DNA of 14,383 nt from Calditrichia bacterium (GTDB lineage Bacteria > Calditrichota > Calditrichia > RBG-13-44-9 > J042), in contig JAUIFT010000011.1 in the NCBI GenBank assembly GCA_030430345.1, forward strand, positions 1-14,383, given 5' to 3'. Position numbers and translations under genes: made by a program. Below, piece after piece: positions 1-6,171 of the stretch (its first letter is position 1; the number at the start of each line of letters is the position of its first letter). Below the pieces are notes generated by a model. The model did no database searches. It had not been told where the DNA came from and saw only the letters and a program-made list of their open reading frames with translations.

Positions 1-1688
1 TTCAATGGCGCGTTATCGGATGTGTTGATCTGAAAAATTTCCGGATAGACCATATCGTAATCCGCCAACGCCGATATCTCATTTGCCTCGAGAATGCGCA
101 CTAATGCGCCATCGCTTTTCAGCAGACTTACCTGAGTGGGCGTTTTCAGGTTCGAGGAAAAACCGACGTAATGCTGAAAATCCGGGGAGAAGTTGGCAGT
201 ATGCCAGCCGTTCATTTCCCGGGAAATACGCGTCAAGGCAGTGCCGTTCAATTTTACCCGGTAAATGTCGTTCTCGGCCGGCGATTCCTTTTTGCCCTGG
301 AAATAGACCCAGCCATTTTTTTCATCGGCCCCTAAAATCGATCCGATCTCCCAGCGGCCGCTGGTAATTTGCGCAACTTGTTTCCCTTTATAATCGGCCA
401 GATAGATATGGCGGAAGCCGTCCTTCTCGGAAGACCACAGCACCTGGTCTTTCTCCTTCAGGAAAATGAAATCGTCATTAACATCAATCCAGGTATTATT
501 TTTGTCTTCGAGAATCTTGCGGGTTTTCCCGTTAGTGACATCAGTAAATAACAGCTCCAAATGGTTCTGCTTGCGGTTTAAGCGGCGAATCGCCAGGGTG
601 TTTTTCTCATTGGTCCAATCGATGCGCGGGATGTAAATATCCGTTTCCACACCGATATCCATCCAGGTTGTTTTTCCGCTGGCAATATCCACTACCCCGA
701 TTTTCACAATGGCGTTCTGTTCACCCACTTTCGGGTATTTCAGGGGAATCGCTATACTGTAATAGGGCAATTCATCCAGCATGTAAAAGGTTTTTACCCG
801 GGTCTGATCGGTGCGCCAGAAGGCGATTTTCTTCCCATCAGGCGACCAGCGGTAAGCATCCGCCCGGCCAAATTCTTCCTCATAAACCCAGTCGAATACC
901 CCATTAAGGATATCAAACGAGCCATCGGTAGTGAGCTGACGGGATTCCCCGGTCTCCACATCGGCAACATAGAGGTCATTCTGCTTGGCGAAACCAACAG
1001 ACTTTCCATCCGGAGAAAGCGCCACATTTTGCAACTCCGGATCATTTTTCGCCAGCGGCGTGAGGGTCTGATCAGCAATATCGTAGAGGTAATAAGGCGC
1101 GGTGTAAGAATGGCGCCAGATCTGCTTTGTCGGGCCGGTAATCAGCAGATGATTCTGACTGCCGGTAGTTTGATAGGCAGTCATTTCTACCTGGGTGCGG
1201 GTGCTGCCCTGTAAGCGTTTATTCTCTTTTTCCAGCGCATCGCGCTCTTTTTGAATGGCGGTCATCTTTTCGAAAGTTTCCTGCAGGCGACGGTTTTTTT
1301 CTGCCGTTTCCCCCTGTTGCGCCAGTGCTTTCCGCTCATTCTTAATGCGCTCATAGTCTTGCTTCAGAGATTCCAGCTTTGCCGCTGAAGCACTCCGGGC
1401 AGTGCTGTTATCAATAAACAACTGATCGCCGGAAAGAATCAGGGTTTCCTGGCCGCTACTAACATTATGCCGGTAAATATCCAGCTTGCCGCTGCTCTCA
1501 TTTTCGCGGGTGAATGTAAAAGCGGTGCCATCGGGTAACCACTGGATATCCGCTACTGTCTTTCCCTGAAATTGATCGGATTTGTAGATATCCTCCAGGG
1601 TTAACTTTTTCTTTTGAGCCATCATAGCGGTAGTACCTCCCAGAATTGCCAAGAACATTAAGAAACTGAATATACGTTGGAAGCTCAT
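1..1688 (-). CDS. Dipeptidyl peptidase IV (S9B family), 5' part only; C-terminal catalytic domain is off the left edge
   Basis: I translated this frame from an ATG at 1688 that sits 3-7 nt after a GAGGG Shine-Dalgarno; it stays open for 562 codons to the window edge. Residues 1-24 look like a signal peptide (basic start, FSFLMFLAILGG core, ending AMMAQ). The rest is the eight-bladed propeller domain of DPP IV. Residues 266-273 read DWVYEEEF; in this family the paired glutamates of that motif bind the free N-terminus of the substrate and restrict the enzyme to dipeptide release. Matching context follows (YRWSPDGKKIAFWRTDQT, then a YPK..E.N segment). The last visible residues (YPEIFQINTSDNAPL) are where the alpha/beta-hydrolase domain should begin, so the Ser-Asp-His triad cannot be checked. 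Residues about 99-163 are a charged heptad-like helical stretch that pushes the Glu motif to 270, roughly 70 residues later than in usual bacterial DPP IV. Role inferred: periplasmic removal of X-Pro or X-Ala dipeptides during peptide feeding. Confidence 0.93.
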   Translation of the reverse strand, partial: MSFQRIFSFLMFLAILGGTTAMMAQKKKLTLEDIYKSDQFQGKTVADIQWLPDGTAFTFTRENESSGKLDIYRHNVSSGQETLILSGDQLFIDNSTARSASAAKLESLKQDYERIKNERKALAQQGETAEKNRRLQETFEKMTAIQKERDALEKENKRLQGSTRTQVEMTAYQTTGSQNHLLITGPTKQIWRHSYTAPYYLYDIADQTLTPLAKNDPELQNVALSPDGKSVGFAKQNDLYVADVETGESRQLTTDGSFDILNGVFDWVYEEEFGRADAYRWSPDGKKIAFWRTDQTRVKTFYMLDELPYYSIAIPLKYPKVGEQNAIVKIGVVDIASGKTTWMDIGVETDIYIPRIDWTNEKNTLAIRRLNRKQNHLELLFTDVTNGKTRKILEDKNNTWIDVNDDFIFLKEKDQVLWSSEKDGFRHIYLADYKGKQVAQITSGRWEIGSILGADEKNGWVYFQGKKESPAENDIYRVKLNGTALTRISREMNGWHTANFSPDFQHYVGFSSNLKTPTQVSLLKSDGALVRILEANEISALADYDMVYPEIFQINTSDNAPL

Positions 1689-1717
1689 AGAACCCTCACT
1701 GTGTGGTGAATGGAAAA

Positions 1718-1776
1718 GGATTAGGGATTTAGGGATTTAGGAGTTTAGGCAGCCTAATCCCCTAAATCCCTAATCC
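1718..1776. repeat. Long inverted repeat built of GGGATTTA-like units
   Basis: A perfect 17-bp inverted repeat (GGATTAGGGATTTAGGG at 1718-1734, its complement at 1760-1776) with an imperfect inner extension. The left arm is itself periodic, repeating GGATTAG/GGATTTAG units of 7-8 nt. It fills the 89-bp gap between the methyltransferase stop and the DPP IV start. On the minus strand the stem is followed by only four T residues (TTTTCC), so a terminator role is possible but weak. It looks like one of several short intergenic repeat elements in this window. Confidence 0.8.
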
Positions 1777-1777
1777 C

Positions 1778-3055
1778 CTAGGCCTCTTTTTTAGAAAACA
1801 TCACAATACGATTACTGTTCGTTCCCCGGCGATTGTTATGAATTCCCCAAATATTCGCCGTTTTGGTAAATGCCTGCTCGTTAATCAAAATACCGGCACA
1901 ATGAAATCCGGCTGCTTTCCCCAGTGGCACAACGTATTCGTCCAAATTGATTTTACCATTGCGCACTTCCCCAACTTCAAACGCGACCCAGCCGCCGGTT
2001 TTGGTAATACGAAATAATTCCCGGAAAACCCCACCCATCACCTCCTGCCAGTCTTCCAGTTTGGTCAACACGGTAATTTTTTCAGCGACCTCCGCGGCAT
2101 CGATGTCGTTAAACCAGCAACGCAGCCAATTATCCGCTGCGTATTGCACCACGTTGAGAAATGGTGGGGAAGTGACGGTCAGCTGAATACTATTATCAGC
2201 AATGGCAGCAGTATAGCGGGCATCTTCACTCAGGAACAATGCCGTTTCCCCATTTTGACTAAGGCGTTCGGTCTGCGTTTTACTCAAGCGGGAAATAAGC
2301 TGTCTGGATTTTTTCAGGATTAATTTGCGGACATCGCGGTAGTCCGGGGCCTGCTTACGTTGTTGATTGATACGGCGCTGCCGCTCCGGGGAAACCGCCT
2401 GATTCGGGGGCAGCGTATAGACCGAGAAGAAACCGGGCGAATGACCGGAGAGGCGATTCGTCGCCACCATACGGATCCAGCGATCCAGCGCATCTTCATT
2501 CCCGGATGCTTTCCTTTCGCGCAGGTATTCCCGCAAAGCTTCCAACGCTCTTTCTGTATCCGCATGATAAAACATGGAAAGATCGATATCGCTGCGCCCG
2601 CCCTTTTCCAGGGGAATTTCCTCCAGGCGCGCTGCCAGTGCCTCCAGATCCGGTATTTGAAAACGGGATTCCGATAAAATTTTGCTAAGGGGATTAACAT
2701 CATTTGCAACAACCTGCCGGTCCAGCAAGCCCGCTTCAATGATAGTGGTTCCCCGGCCAGTAAATGGATCATAAATGCGATCGCCGGGCACGGACAAACG
2801 TTCGATAAAAAAACGCGGTAATTGCGGTTTGAAACAGGCCCGGTAGGAAACCTCATGAATTGAGGACGCCTGCCGTTGGCGGGAAGTCCAGAACTCATTC
2901 ACAAACCGGGGAATCGCTTCGCCGTCGATCATCACGCTATCCACCCGGCTGGGCGACGCATCGGCAGCGCTATTACCATTACTGAGCGTTTCCGTAAAAC
3001 GAAAAGCGGCTAAAGATTCGATAAAAGCAGTTTCAGATTTGATAATTTCGGCCAT
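1778..3055 (-). CDS. DNA amino-methyltransferase (SPPF type), apparently solitary
   Basis: A 425-residue S-adenosylmethionine-dependent methyltransferase expected to methylate an exocyclic amino group in DNA. Motif I, the cofactor site, is DPFTGRGTT at 96-104; the following acidic strand end is NDVNP at 118-122. The catalytic motif IV is TSPPF at 295-299, of the SPP[YF] kind usually linked to N4-cytosine but also found in N6-adenine enzymes. About 190 residues separate motif I from motif IV and could hold the target-recognition region, giving an alpha-like order. The C-terminus keeps GGWVAFEVGEV and GTNSNRIVMFSK. The ATG at 3055 has only a weak ribosome site (ACGGAC), so the start is uncertain; a later Met at residue 42 lies just before the conserved NEFWTSRQRQASSIHE segment. 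No recognisable restriction endonuclease lies beside it. The DUF2851 gene upstream has the same orientation but a 338-bp gap and this gene has its own promoter-like sequence. Target sequence cannot be deduced. Confidence 0.85.
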   Translation of the reverse strand: MAEIIKSETAFIESLAAFRFTETLSNGNSAADASPSRVDSVMIDGEAIPRFVNEFWTSRQRQASSIHEVSYRACFKPQLPRFFIERLSVPGDRIYDPFTGRGTTIIEAGLLDRQVVANDVNPLSKILSESRFQIPDLEALAARLEEIPLEKGGRSDIDLSMFYHADTERALEALREYLRERKASGNEDALDRWIRMVATNRLSGHSPGFFSVYTLPPNQAVSPERQRRINQQRKQAPDYRDVRKLILKKSRQLISRLSKTQTERLSQNGETALFLSEDARYTAAIADNSIQLTVTSPPFLNVVQYAADNWLRCWFNDIDAAEVAEKITVLTKLEDWQEVMGGVFRELFRITKTGGWVAFEVGEVRNGKINLDEYVVPLGKAAGFHCAGILINEQAFTKTANIWGIHNNRRGTNSNRIVMFSKKEA

Positions 3056-3101
3056 CCGGCAGTCCGTTTAGAAGTCTTGTTAATTAATCTCCCAGTCTGC
3101 C

Positions 3102-3130
3102 AATATACAATAAAAAGCGCGAATCGCCAA
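3102..3130 (-). promoter_or_regulatory. Predicted sigma70-like promoter of the methyltransferase, with repeated GCCAATAT
   Basis: On the minus strand TTGGCG (3130-3125) and TATATT (3107-3102) are separated by 17 bp, 46 nt before the methyltransferase ATG. The 8-mer GCCAATAT (plus-strand reading) occurs at 3099-3106 and 3126-3133, so one copy overlaps the -10 and the other the -35. That pair could be an operator, but two 8-mers can also recur by chance. Confidence 0.4.
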
Positions 3131-3337
3131 TATGATTATCCCGGGTTGCTCAGGGTGTTTTCAATATATTTGCCATGGATTATACCGATGTTCACCGATG
3201 ACAATTTGGTGTTCAGTTTGTACACTATTTTCGGCCATGAAAGGCATGCTGCAGAGCTCTTATCTCTTTCAGCAATCCCCAATTGTTTTTGACCATTTGC
3301 TTTCAATCGGCAATTTGTTCCTACAATTTTCCAGTTC

Positions 3338-3367
3338 ATCCGTGTAAATCAGTGTTTATCTGTGGCC
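3338..3367. repeat. Three-unit repeat of period 10, consensus ATCNGTGNNN
   Basis: Three consecutive decamers, ATCCGTGTAA, ATCAGTGTTT and ATCTGTGGCC, share ATC-N-GTG in exact 10-nt phase, one turn of B-DNA. I recognise closely similar text as a frequent intergenic sequence in many unrelated bacterial genomes, from memory rather than from a search. It lies 27 bp beyond the stop codon of the DUF2851 gene. Confidence 0.65.
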
Positions 3368-3393
3368 TAAAAAAATCATCAACCATACCATAG

Positions 3394-4719
3394 TCATTCA
3401 GGTCTCAGCGGTAAAGCGCGCTGCTGCGGATGATGGCTGAGATATTCAATAAGCCCCTGTTGATAAAATGCGCGTCTTCGCAAACATTTACGCACTTCCG
3501 GATCGCTTATTTTCGTTAGTCCCTGCCGGACCATGCGATTATCACCTGCCGCCGGAAACTTTTCGTAAAGGCTCTCCAGGTAGGTGGCAAAACCATGGTT
3601 GGCAGTACGGGATGCCCAAAAATAAAATAATGGCAGCAAGACGTTCAGGCAAAATTGATTCGCACGATTTTTTCCCAACAGGTGTTCCGGTATCTGCCGA
3701 AAACCGGTGATTGTTTGAATAAGCTGCCCCAATCCCGGTTCGGTTCGCAGCATTAGTATTTCCATCCATTGACGCAGTGTCGCCTCATAATTTCCCCGGG
3801 TCATGGCAATTTCCAGCAAACGTGAAAATAAGGATACCGGCGAGTAGCGGGCGAATAATTGCGCCAACGCTCCCAGGCGAAGATACGGATTATTGGCGGG
3901 GCGCAGCCGGGCAAAATGCCAGTCACTGAGCTGCATCAGGGGGTATTGCCCTTGCTTGCGGAGCGCGTTATACCAGTCCACAAACAAAACAGGTGAATCC
4001 TTTGCAAAATGTTGCGATTGCAGTAATCCTCCCTGCAGCCCGAGCAGTATCCAGACCTTTTGCGGGGTTCGATGGCGGGGCGGCAGCATGTTTTCCAGAT
4101 GGGAAGGGGGACATTGCCAAAGCAACTGACGAAAAGGGAATTTATTCCGGGAGTATCCGAGCGTTTCCGCCAGGGCGATAAAAAGAATGTCTTCCAGGGA
4201 AAATTGCCCGGCCCACTCCCGGTAGCGGGCGACTTTTTGCCGGAAGCGCCGTTCGGCATAAGTTGCCAGCAAATTCCGGTCTATTCTCCCCCCGGATGGG
4301 AACCCGGTTATGATATCGGGAAGCCCTTCGTTTTCCAACGCAGACATTTTTGCCCGCCAGTGGGTTTCATTTTCCGGCAAGTGATGTTTAATAATGAGAT
4401 GGGGAAAGCGCCGGTTCAGGCCTTCCGGAATCCCCTTCGGCGCGTCCCAGAGAATGTGGAGAATCACCTGCTGATAGCGAAGGTCTTGCTCATGCCCGTG
4501 CCGGAACCAGTCTTCCGGGAAGCAGTGAAATTCGACATCACCCCGTTGCCGGATGCCGGCGATTTCCAGCAAGGCATTTTTCACATCCGGGCCATCGCCA
4601 TCGTTGATTACCCCCGCTTGCAAAATTTTAACGTCTGCATCATTGGTCGTTCGTAGTGGTGTTGTCAGATATGATAAATTTTGATATGCCCGGCTCAGCC
4701 AGTGCTCCGGTATGCGCAT
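3394..4719 (-). CDS. DUF2851 family protein
   Basis: A 441-residue protein matching the DUF2851 family, common in Bacteroidetes and relatives and of unknown function. The diagnostic block is at about 43-91: GPDVKNALLEI, then RGDVEFHCFPEDWFRHGH, then RYQQVILHILW. An aspartate (D45), then D61-x-E63-x-H65 on the next predicted strand, give a spacing reminiscent of PD-(D/E)XK nuclease-like folds; that comparison is my inference. The remainder is helical, with no signal peptide or membrane segment, so the protein should be cytosolic. I chose the ATG at 4719 because AAGGGG lies 6 nt upstream and the text then begins MRIPEHWLSRAYQ; the frame is open further to a TTG at 4788, which would run into the divergent gene. 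It faces away from an XRE regulator with a 77-bp shared control region and precedes, at 338 bp, a DNA methyltransferase on the same strand. Confidence 0.82.
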   Translation of the reverse strand: MRIPEHWLSRAYQNLSYLTTPLRTTNDADVKILQAGVINDGDGPDVKNALLEIAGIRQRGDVEFHCFPEDWFRHGHEQDLRYQQVILHILWDAPKGIPEGLNRRFPHLIIKHHLPENETHWRAKMSALENEGLPDIITGFPSGGRIDRNLLATYAERRFRQKVARYREWAGQFSLEDILFIALAETLGYSRNKFPFRQLLWQCPPSHLENMLPPRHRTPQKVWILLGLQGGLLQSQHFAKDSPVLFVDWYNALRKQGQYPLMQLSDWHFARLRPANNPYLRLGALAQLFARYSPVSLFSRLLEIAMTRGNYEATLRQWMEILMLRTEPGLGQLIQTITGFRQIPEHLLGKNRANQFCLNVLLPLFYFWASRTANHGFATYLESLYEKFPAAGDNRMVRQGLTKISDPEVRKCLRRRAFYQQGLIEYLSHHPQQRALPLRPE

Positions 4720-4796
4720 TTTTTCCCCCTTGATCATTGCACAACAATTTATTACATTCAAGATATTACAAAGACAATAAAAATGCAAAGGATTTT
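4720..4796. promoter_or_regulatory. Divergent control region between DUF2851 and XRE genes
   Basis: A 77-bp AT-rich spacer separates the two start codons, so promoters for both genes must overlap or lie inside the neighbouring genes. TATTACA occurs twice as a direct repeat, 4750-4756 and 4764-4770, 14 bp apart. This is a candidate operator for the XRE protein. I could not assign convincing -35/-10 pairs. Confidence 0.45.
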
Positions 4797-5159
4797 ATGA
4801 AGCTCGATAAGCAGGCACTCAGCGCCCGTATCCGGGGGATCATGGAAAAACAGGGATTAACCCAAAGTGAATTCGCCGATTTACTGGGTATCAGTCAACC
4901 GGCGGTGTCGCAATATTTGCAGGGACGTGTGCCCCCGGTGGACGTGCTACTACCGCTTGCCCGACTGGAGAATACTTCGATAGAATGGTTATTGACCGGT
5001 GAAAAGAACACGACGAGAAATTCACTAGCAGTAAAGGAGACGCCCGCCGCCTATGGTGATACACATGCAGTGCTGGAAATCTGGCCTAAGCTCCCCCGCC
5101 AGATTCGCCGCAGCCTGCTCGTCCTGATGCGGAATATTGAGGGTTCGTTGGAGGGATGA
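4797..5159 (+). CDS. XRE-family helix-turn-helix transcriptional regulator
   Basis: A 120-residue DNA-binding protein. Residues about 7-64 form a Cro/C1-type helix-turn-helix domain: QGLTQSEFADLLGISQPAVS holds helices 2-3 and NTSIEWLLTGE the domain end. The remaining 55 residues include a short basic helix (WPKLPRQIRRSLLVLMRNI), which could serve dimerisation. I chose the ATG at 4797 because AAAGGA lies 6 nt before it; a TTG 60 nt upstream is in frame but would leave no promoter space. The gene is divergent from the DUF2851 gene, the usual layout of a repressor that controls itself and its neighbour. It resembles phage-type and restriction-modification controller proteins in size, but nothing in it fixes which. 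Confidence 0.85.
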   Translation: MKLDKQALSARIRGIMEKQGLTQSEFADLLGISQPAVSQYLQGRVPPVDVLLPLARLENTSIEWLLTGEKNTTRNSLAVKETPAAYGDTHAVLEIWPKLPRQIRRSLLVLMRNIEGSLEG

Positions 5160-5192
5160 TTTTAGTTTTATCGCAATTTCTGAAGCACTCAC

Positions 5193-5236
5193 CTCCATTC
5201 ATCCTGAGTTTATCGAAGGGCTCAGGATGAATGGAG
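5193..5236. repeat. 16-bp perfect inverted repeat (CATCCTGAG type) in a convergent gap
   Basis: CTCCATTCATCCTGAG at 5193-5208 and its exact complement at 5221-5236 enclose the 12-nt loop TTTATCGAAGGG. It lies between the 3' ends of the XRE gene and the sigma factor gene. No T-run follows on either strand, so it is not a standard intrinsic terminator, though the stem could shield or end transcripts from both sides. The wording is familiar to me as a widely dispersed intergenic palindrome in many bacteria. Confidence 0.8.
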
Positions 5237-5310
5237 ATCAAAACTATTCTTTACAAGGTTATATTTGCCGGTATATCAAACCTTTCGCTTTACCAGCATC
5301 CCCAGCTCCC

Positions 5311-5886
5311 TCAACACTGCTTATTCTTATCTTCGCAACACTGACATTGCACAATCGGGTGATAATCGATAATCGTGCCTCGCCGGTCAAACTCAAAGTG
5401 GCAGCATTTCAGGAGCATCTCCTTGAGCAACTTGCGGGCCCGCTGCACCCGGCTCTTCGCTCCGGAAACCGATATGTTCAAATGTTTCGCCAGGGCCACC
5501 TGACTCAAACCTTTGTAGTCGGTCAATAGCAACGCTTCACTGTATTTTTCCGGGAGGAGATGTACCATCTGTTTTAAACTACGGGCCACCCGCTGCTCGG
5601 CGGTTTCCGTGGCCGGCTCCTCCGTTTCACCAAGATTTTCCGGCAAGGCAGCATGATAGCGATTTTTCTTGCGGTAATGATCGATAATAGCATTACGGGT
5701 AATTTGAAAGACCCAGCTTTCCAACTTGTCTGTATTTTTAAGCTTGGTTACATTCGCGTGGATTTTCAGAAAAATATCCTGGAGAATATCATCTGCGGCA
5801 GTGTCGTTCACCCGGCTGGCGATGAAACGCTGCAACTTGTCGCCGAATTCATTCCAAATTTTTTCAATTTGCGTATTTAATTCCAT
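5311..5886 (-). CDS. sigZ: ECF RNA polymerase sigma factor, SigZ-like, with cysteine-rich tail
   Basis: A 191-residue group IV sigma factor. Region 2 spans about 9-75: DILQDIFLKIHANV (core binding, -10 melting) and LESWVFQITRNAIIDHYRKK. Region 4, for -35 recognition, spans about 100-155: LPEKYSEALLLTDYKGLSQV followed by the recognition helix LNISVSGAKSRVQRARKLL. After it comes CCHFEFDRRGTIIDYHP, a tail I associate with SigZ proteins. All six cysteines are in the last 31 residues (161, 162, 181, 183, 184, 191), which suggests metal binding or thiol sensing within the sigma factor itself. No anti-sigma gene is adjacent: downstream is the XRE gene in convergent orientation and upstream is nadC in divergent orientation. 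The ATG at 5886 follows GAGGATGA. The regulon is unknown. Confidence 0.88.
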   Translation of the reverse strand: MELNTQIEKIWNEFGDKLQRFIASRVNDTAADDILQDIFLKIHANVTKLKNTDKLESWVFQITRNAIIDHYRKKNRYHAALPENLGETEEPATETAEQRVARSLKQMVHLLPEKYSEALLLTDYKGLSQVALAKHLNISVSGAKSRVQRARKLLKEMLLKCCHFEFDRRGTIIDYHPIVQCQCCEDKNKQC

Positions 5887-5938
5887 TTTTCATCCTCTAT
5901 ACAATGATAATCAACCAAATCGCGATTACAAAACAGAA

Positions 5939-5968
5939 GACGCAAAATGATAAAAAAGGACGCAAAAT
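5939..5968. promoter_or_regulatory. Pair of GACGCAAAAT direct repeats at 20-bp spacing
   Basis: GACGCAAAAT occurs at 5939-5948 and again at 5959-5968, start to start exactly 20 bp, so both face the same side of the helix. Similarity extends slightly further (GATA versus TGAT). The pair lies 23 bp upstream of the predicted nadC -35 and 53 bp upstream of the sigma factor start codon, in a divergent intergenic region. It is well placed to bind an activator or repressor of either gene. Confidence 0.5.
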
Positions 5969-5991
5969 TGATTGATGAATTATCTTTTTCC

Positions 5992-6021
5992 TTGAACCGA
6001 TCCGCTTTTCCGGTGTATTAT
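5992..6021 (+). promoter_or_regulatory. Predicted sigma70-like promoter for nadC
   Basis: TTGAAC at 5992-5997 and TATTAT at 6016-6021 are separated by 18 bp. This implies a leader of about 140 nt before the nadC start, which includes the hairpin at 6055-6096. Confidence 0.5.
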
Positions 6022-6054
6022 CGAGTGGAGTTATGGAGAGAAGTTGGTTGCAAG

Positions 6055-6096
6055 TTTTGCCCATTTGTAAATTTGCAGATTTATAAATGAGCAAAA
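6055..6096. repeat. 18-bp hairpin in the nadC leader
   Basis: TTTTGCCCATTTGTAAAT (6055-6072) pairs with ATTTATAAATGAGCAAAA (6079-6096) across the loop TTGCAG, with one C-A mismatch and one G-U pair. No T-tract follows on either side, so it is not a terminator. It may be an operator-like palindrome, a leader RNA structure or a dispersed intergenic repeat. It does not resemble a NAD-sensing riboswitch that I can recognise. Confidence 0.65.
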
Positions 6097-6171
6097 ACGA
6101 TGACTTCAATAAAAATGTCCGCAAATCGAATGAGCTGAAGTTACAATCACAAAGGAAGCAGGATAGATTTA

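Larger units (their letters stand above)
3056..3393. other. 338-bp intergenic region without a credible gene
   Basis: Short open frames exist on both strands (about 60-70 codons) but none has a ribosome site or a recognisable product. The segment contains the methyltransferase promoter near its left end and a 10-nt-period repeat near its right end. The rest is AT-rich and unexplained. Confidence 0.6.

Noticed and set aside
1718..1776. Intrinsic terminator of the methyltransferase gene
   Set aside because: The stem is AT-rich and only four T residues follow on the minus strand; reported as a repeat instead.
2320..2898. 192-codon open frame on the minus strand
   Set aside because: It overlaps the methyltransferase in another frame; composition (many W, P, R) is that of an out-of-frame reading.
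4060..4656. 198-codon open frame on the plus strand
   Set aside because: It is entirely antisense to the DUF2851 gene, has no ribosome site and its translation has no recognisable domain; the minus-strand frame has clear family motifs.
5193..5236. Bidirectional intrinsic terminator
   Set aside because: No T-tract on either side of the stem.
5137..5529. 130-codon plus-strand frame after the XRE gene
   Set aside because: It runs through the palindromic repeat and antisense into the sigma factor gene; no ribosome site and no family resemblance.
5897..6124. 75-codon minus-strand frame upstream of the sigma factor
   Set aside because: It spans the nadC promoter and leader hairpin, lacks a ribosome site and ends inside the control region; unlikely to be a gene.
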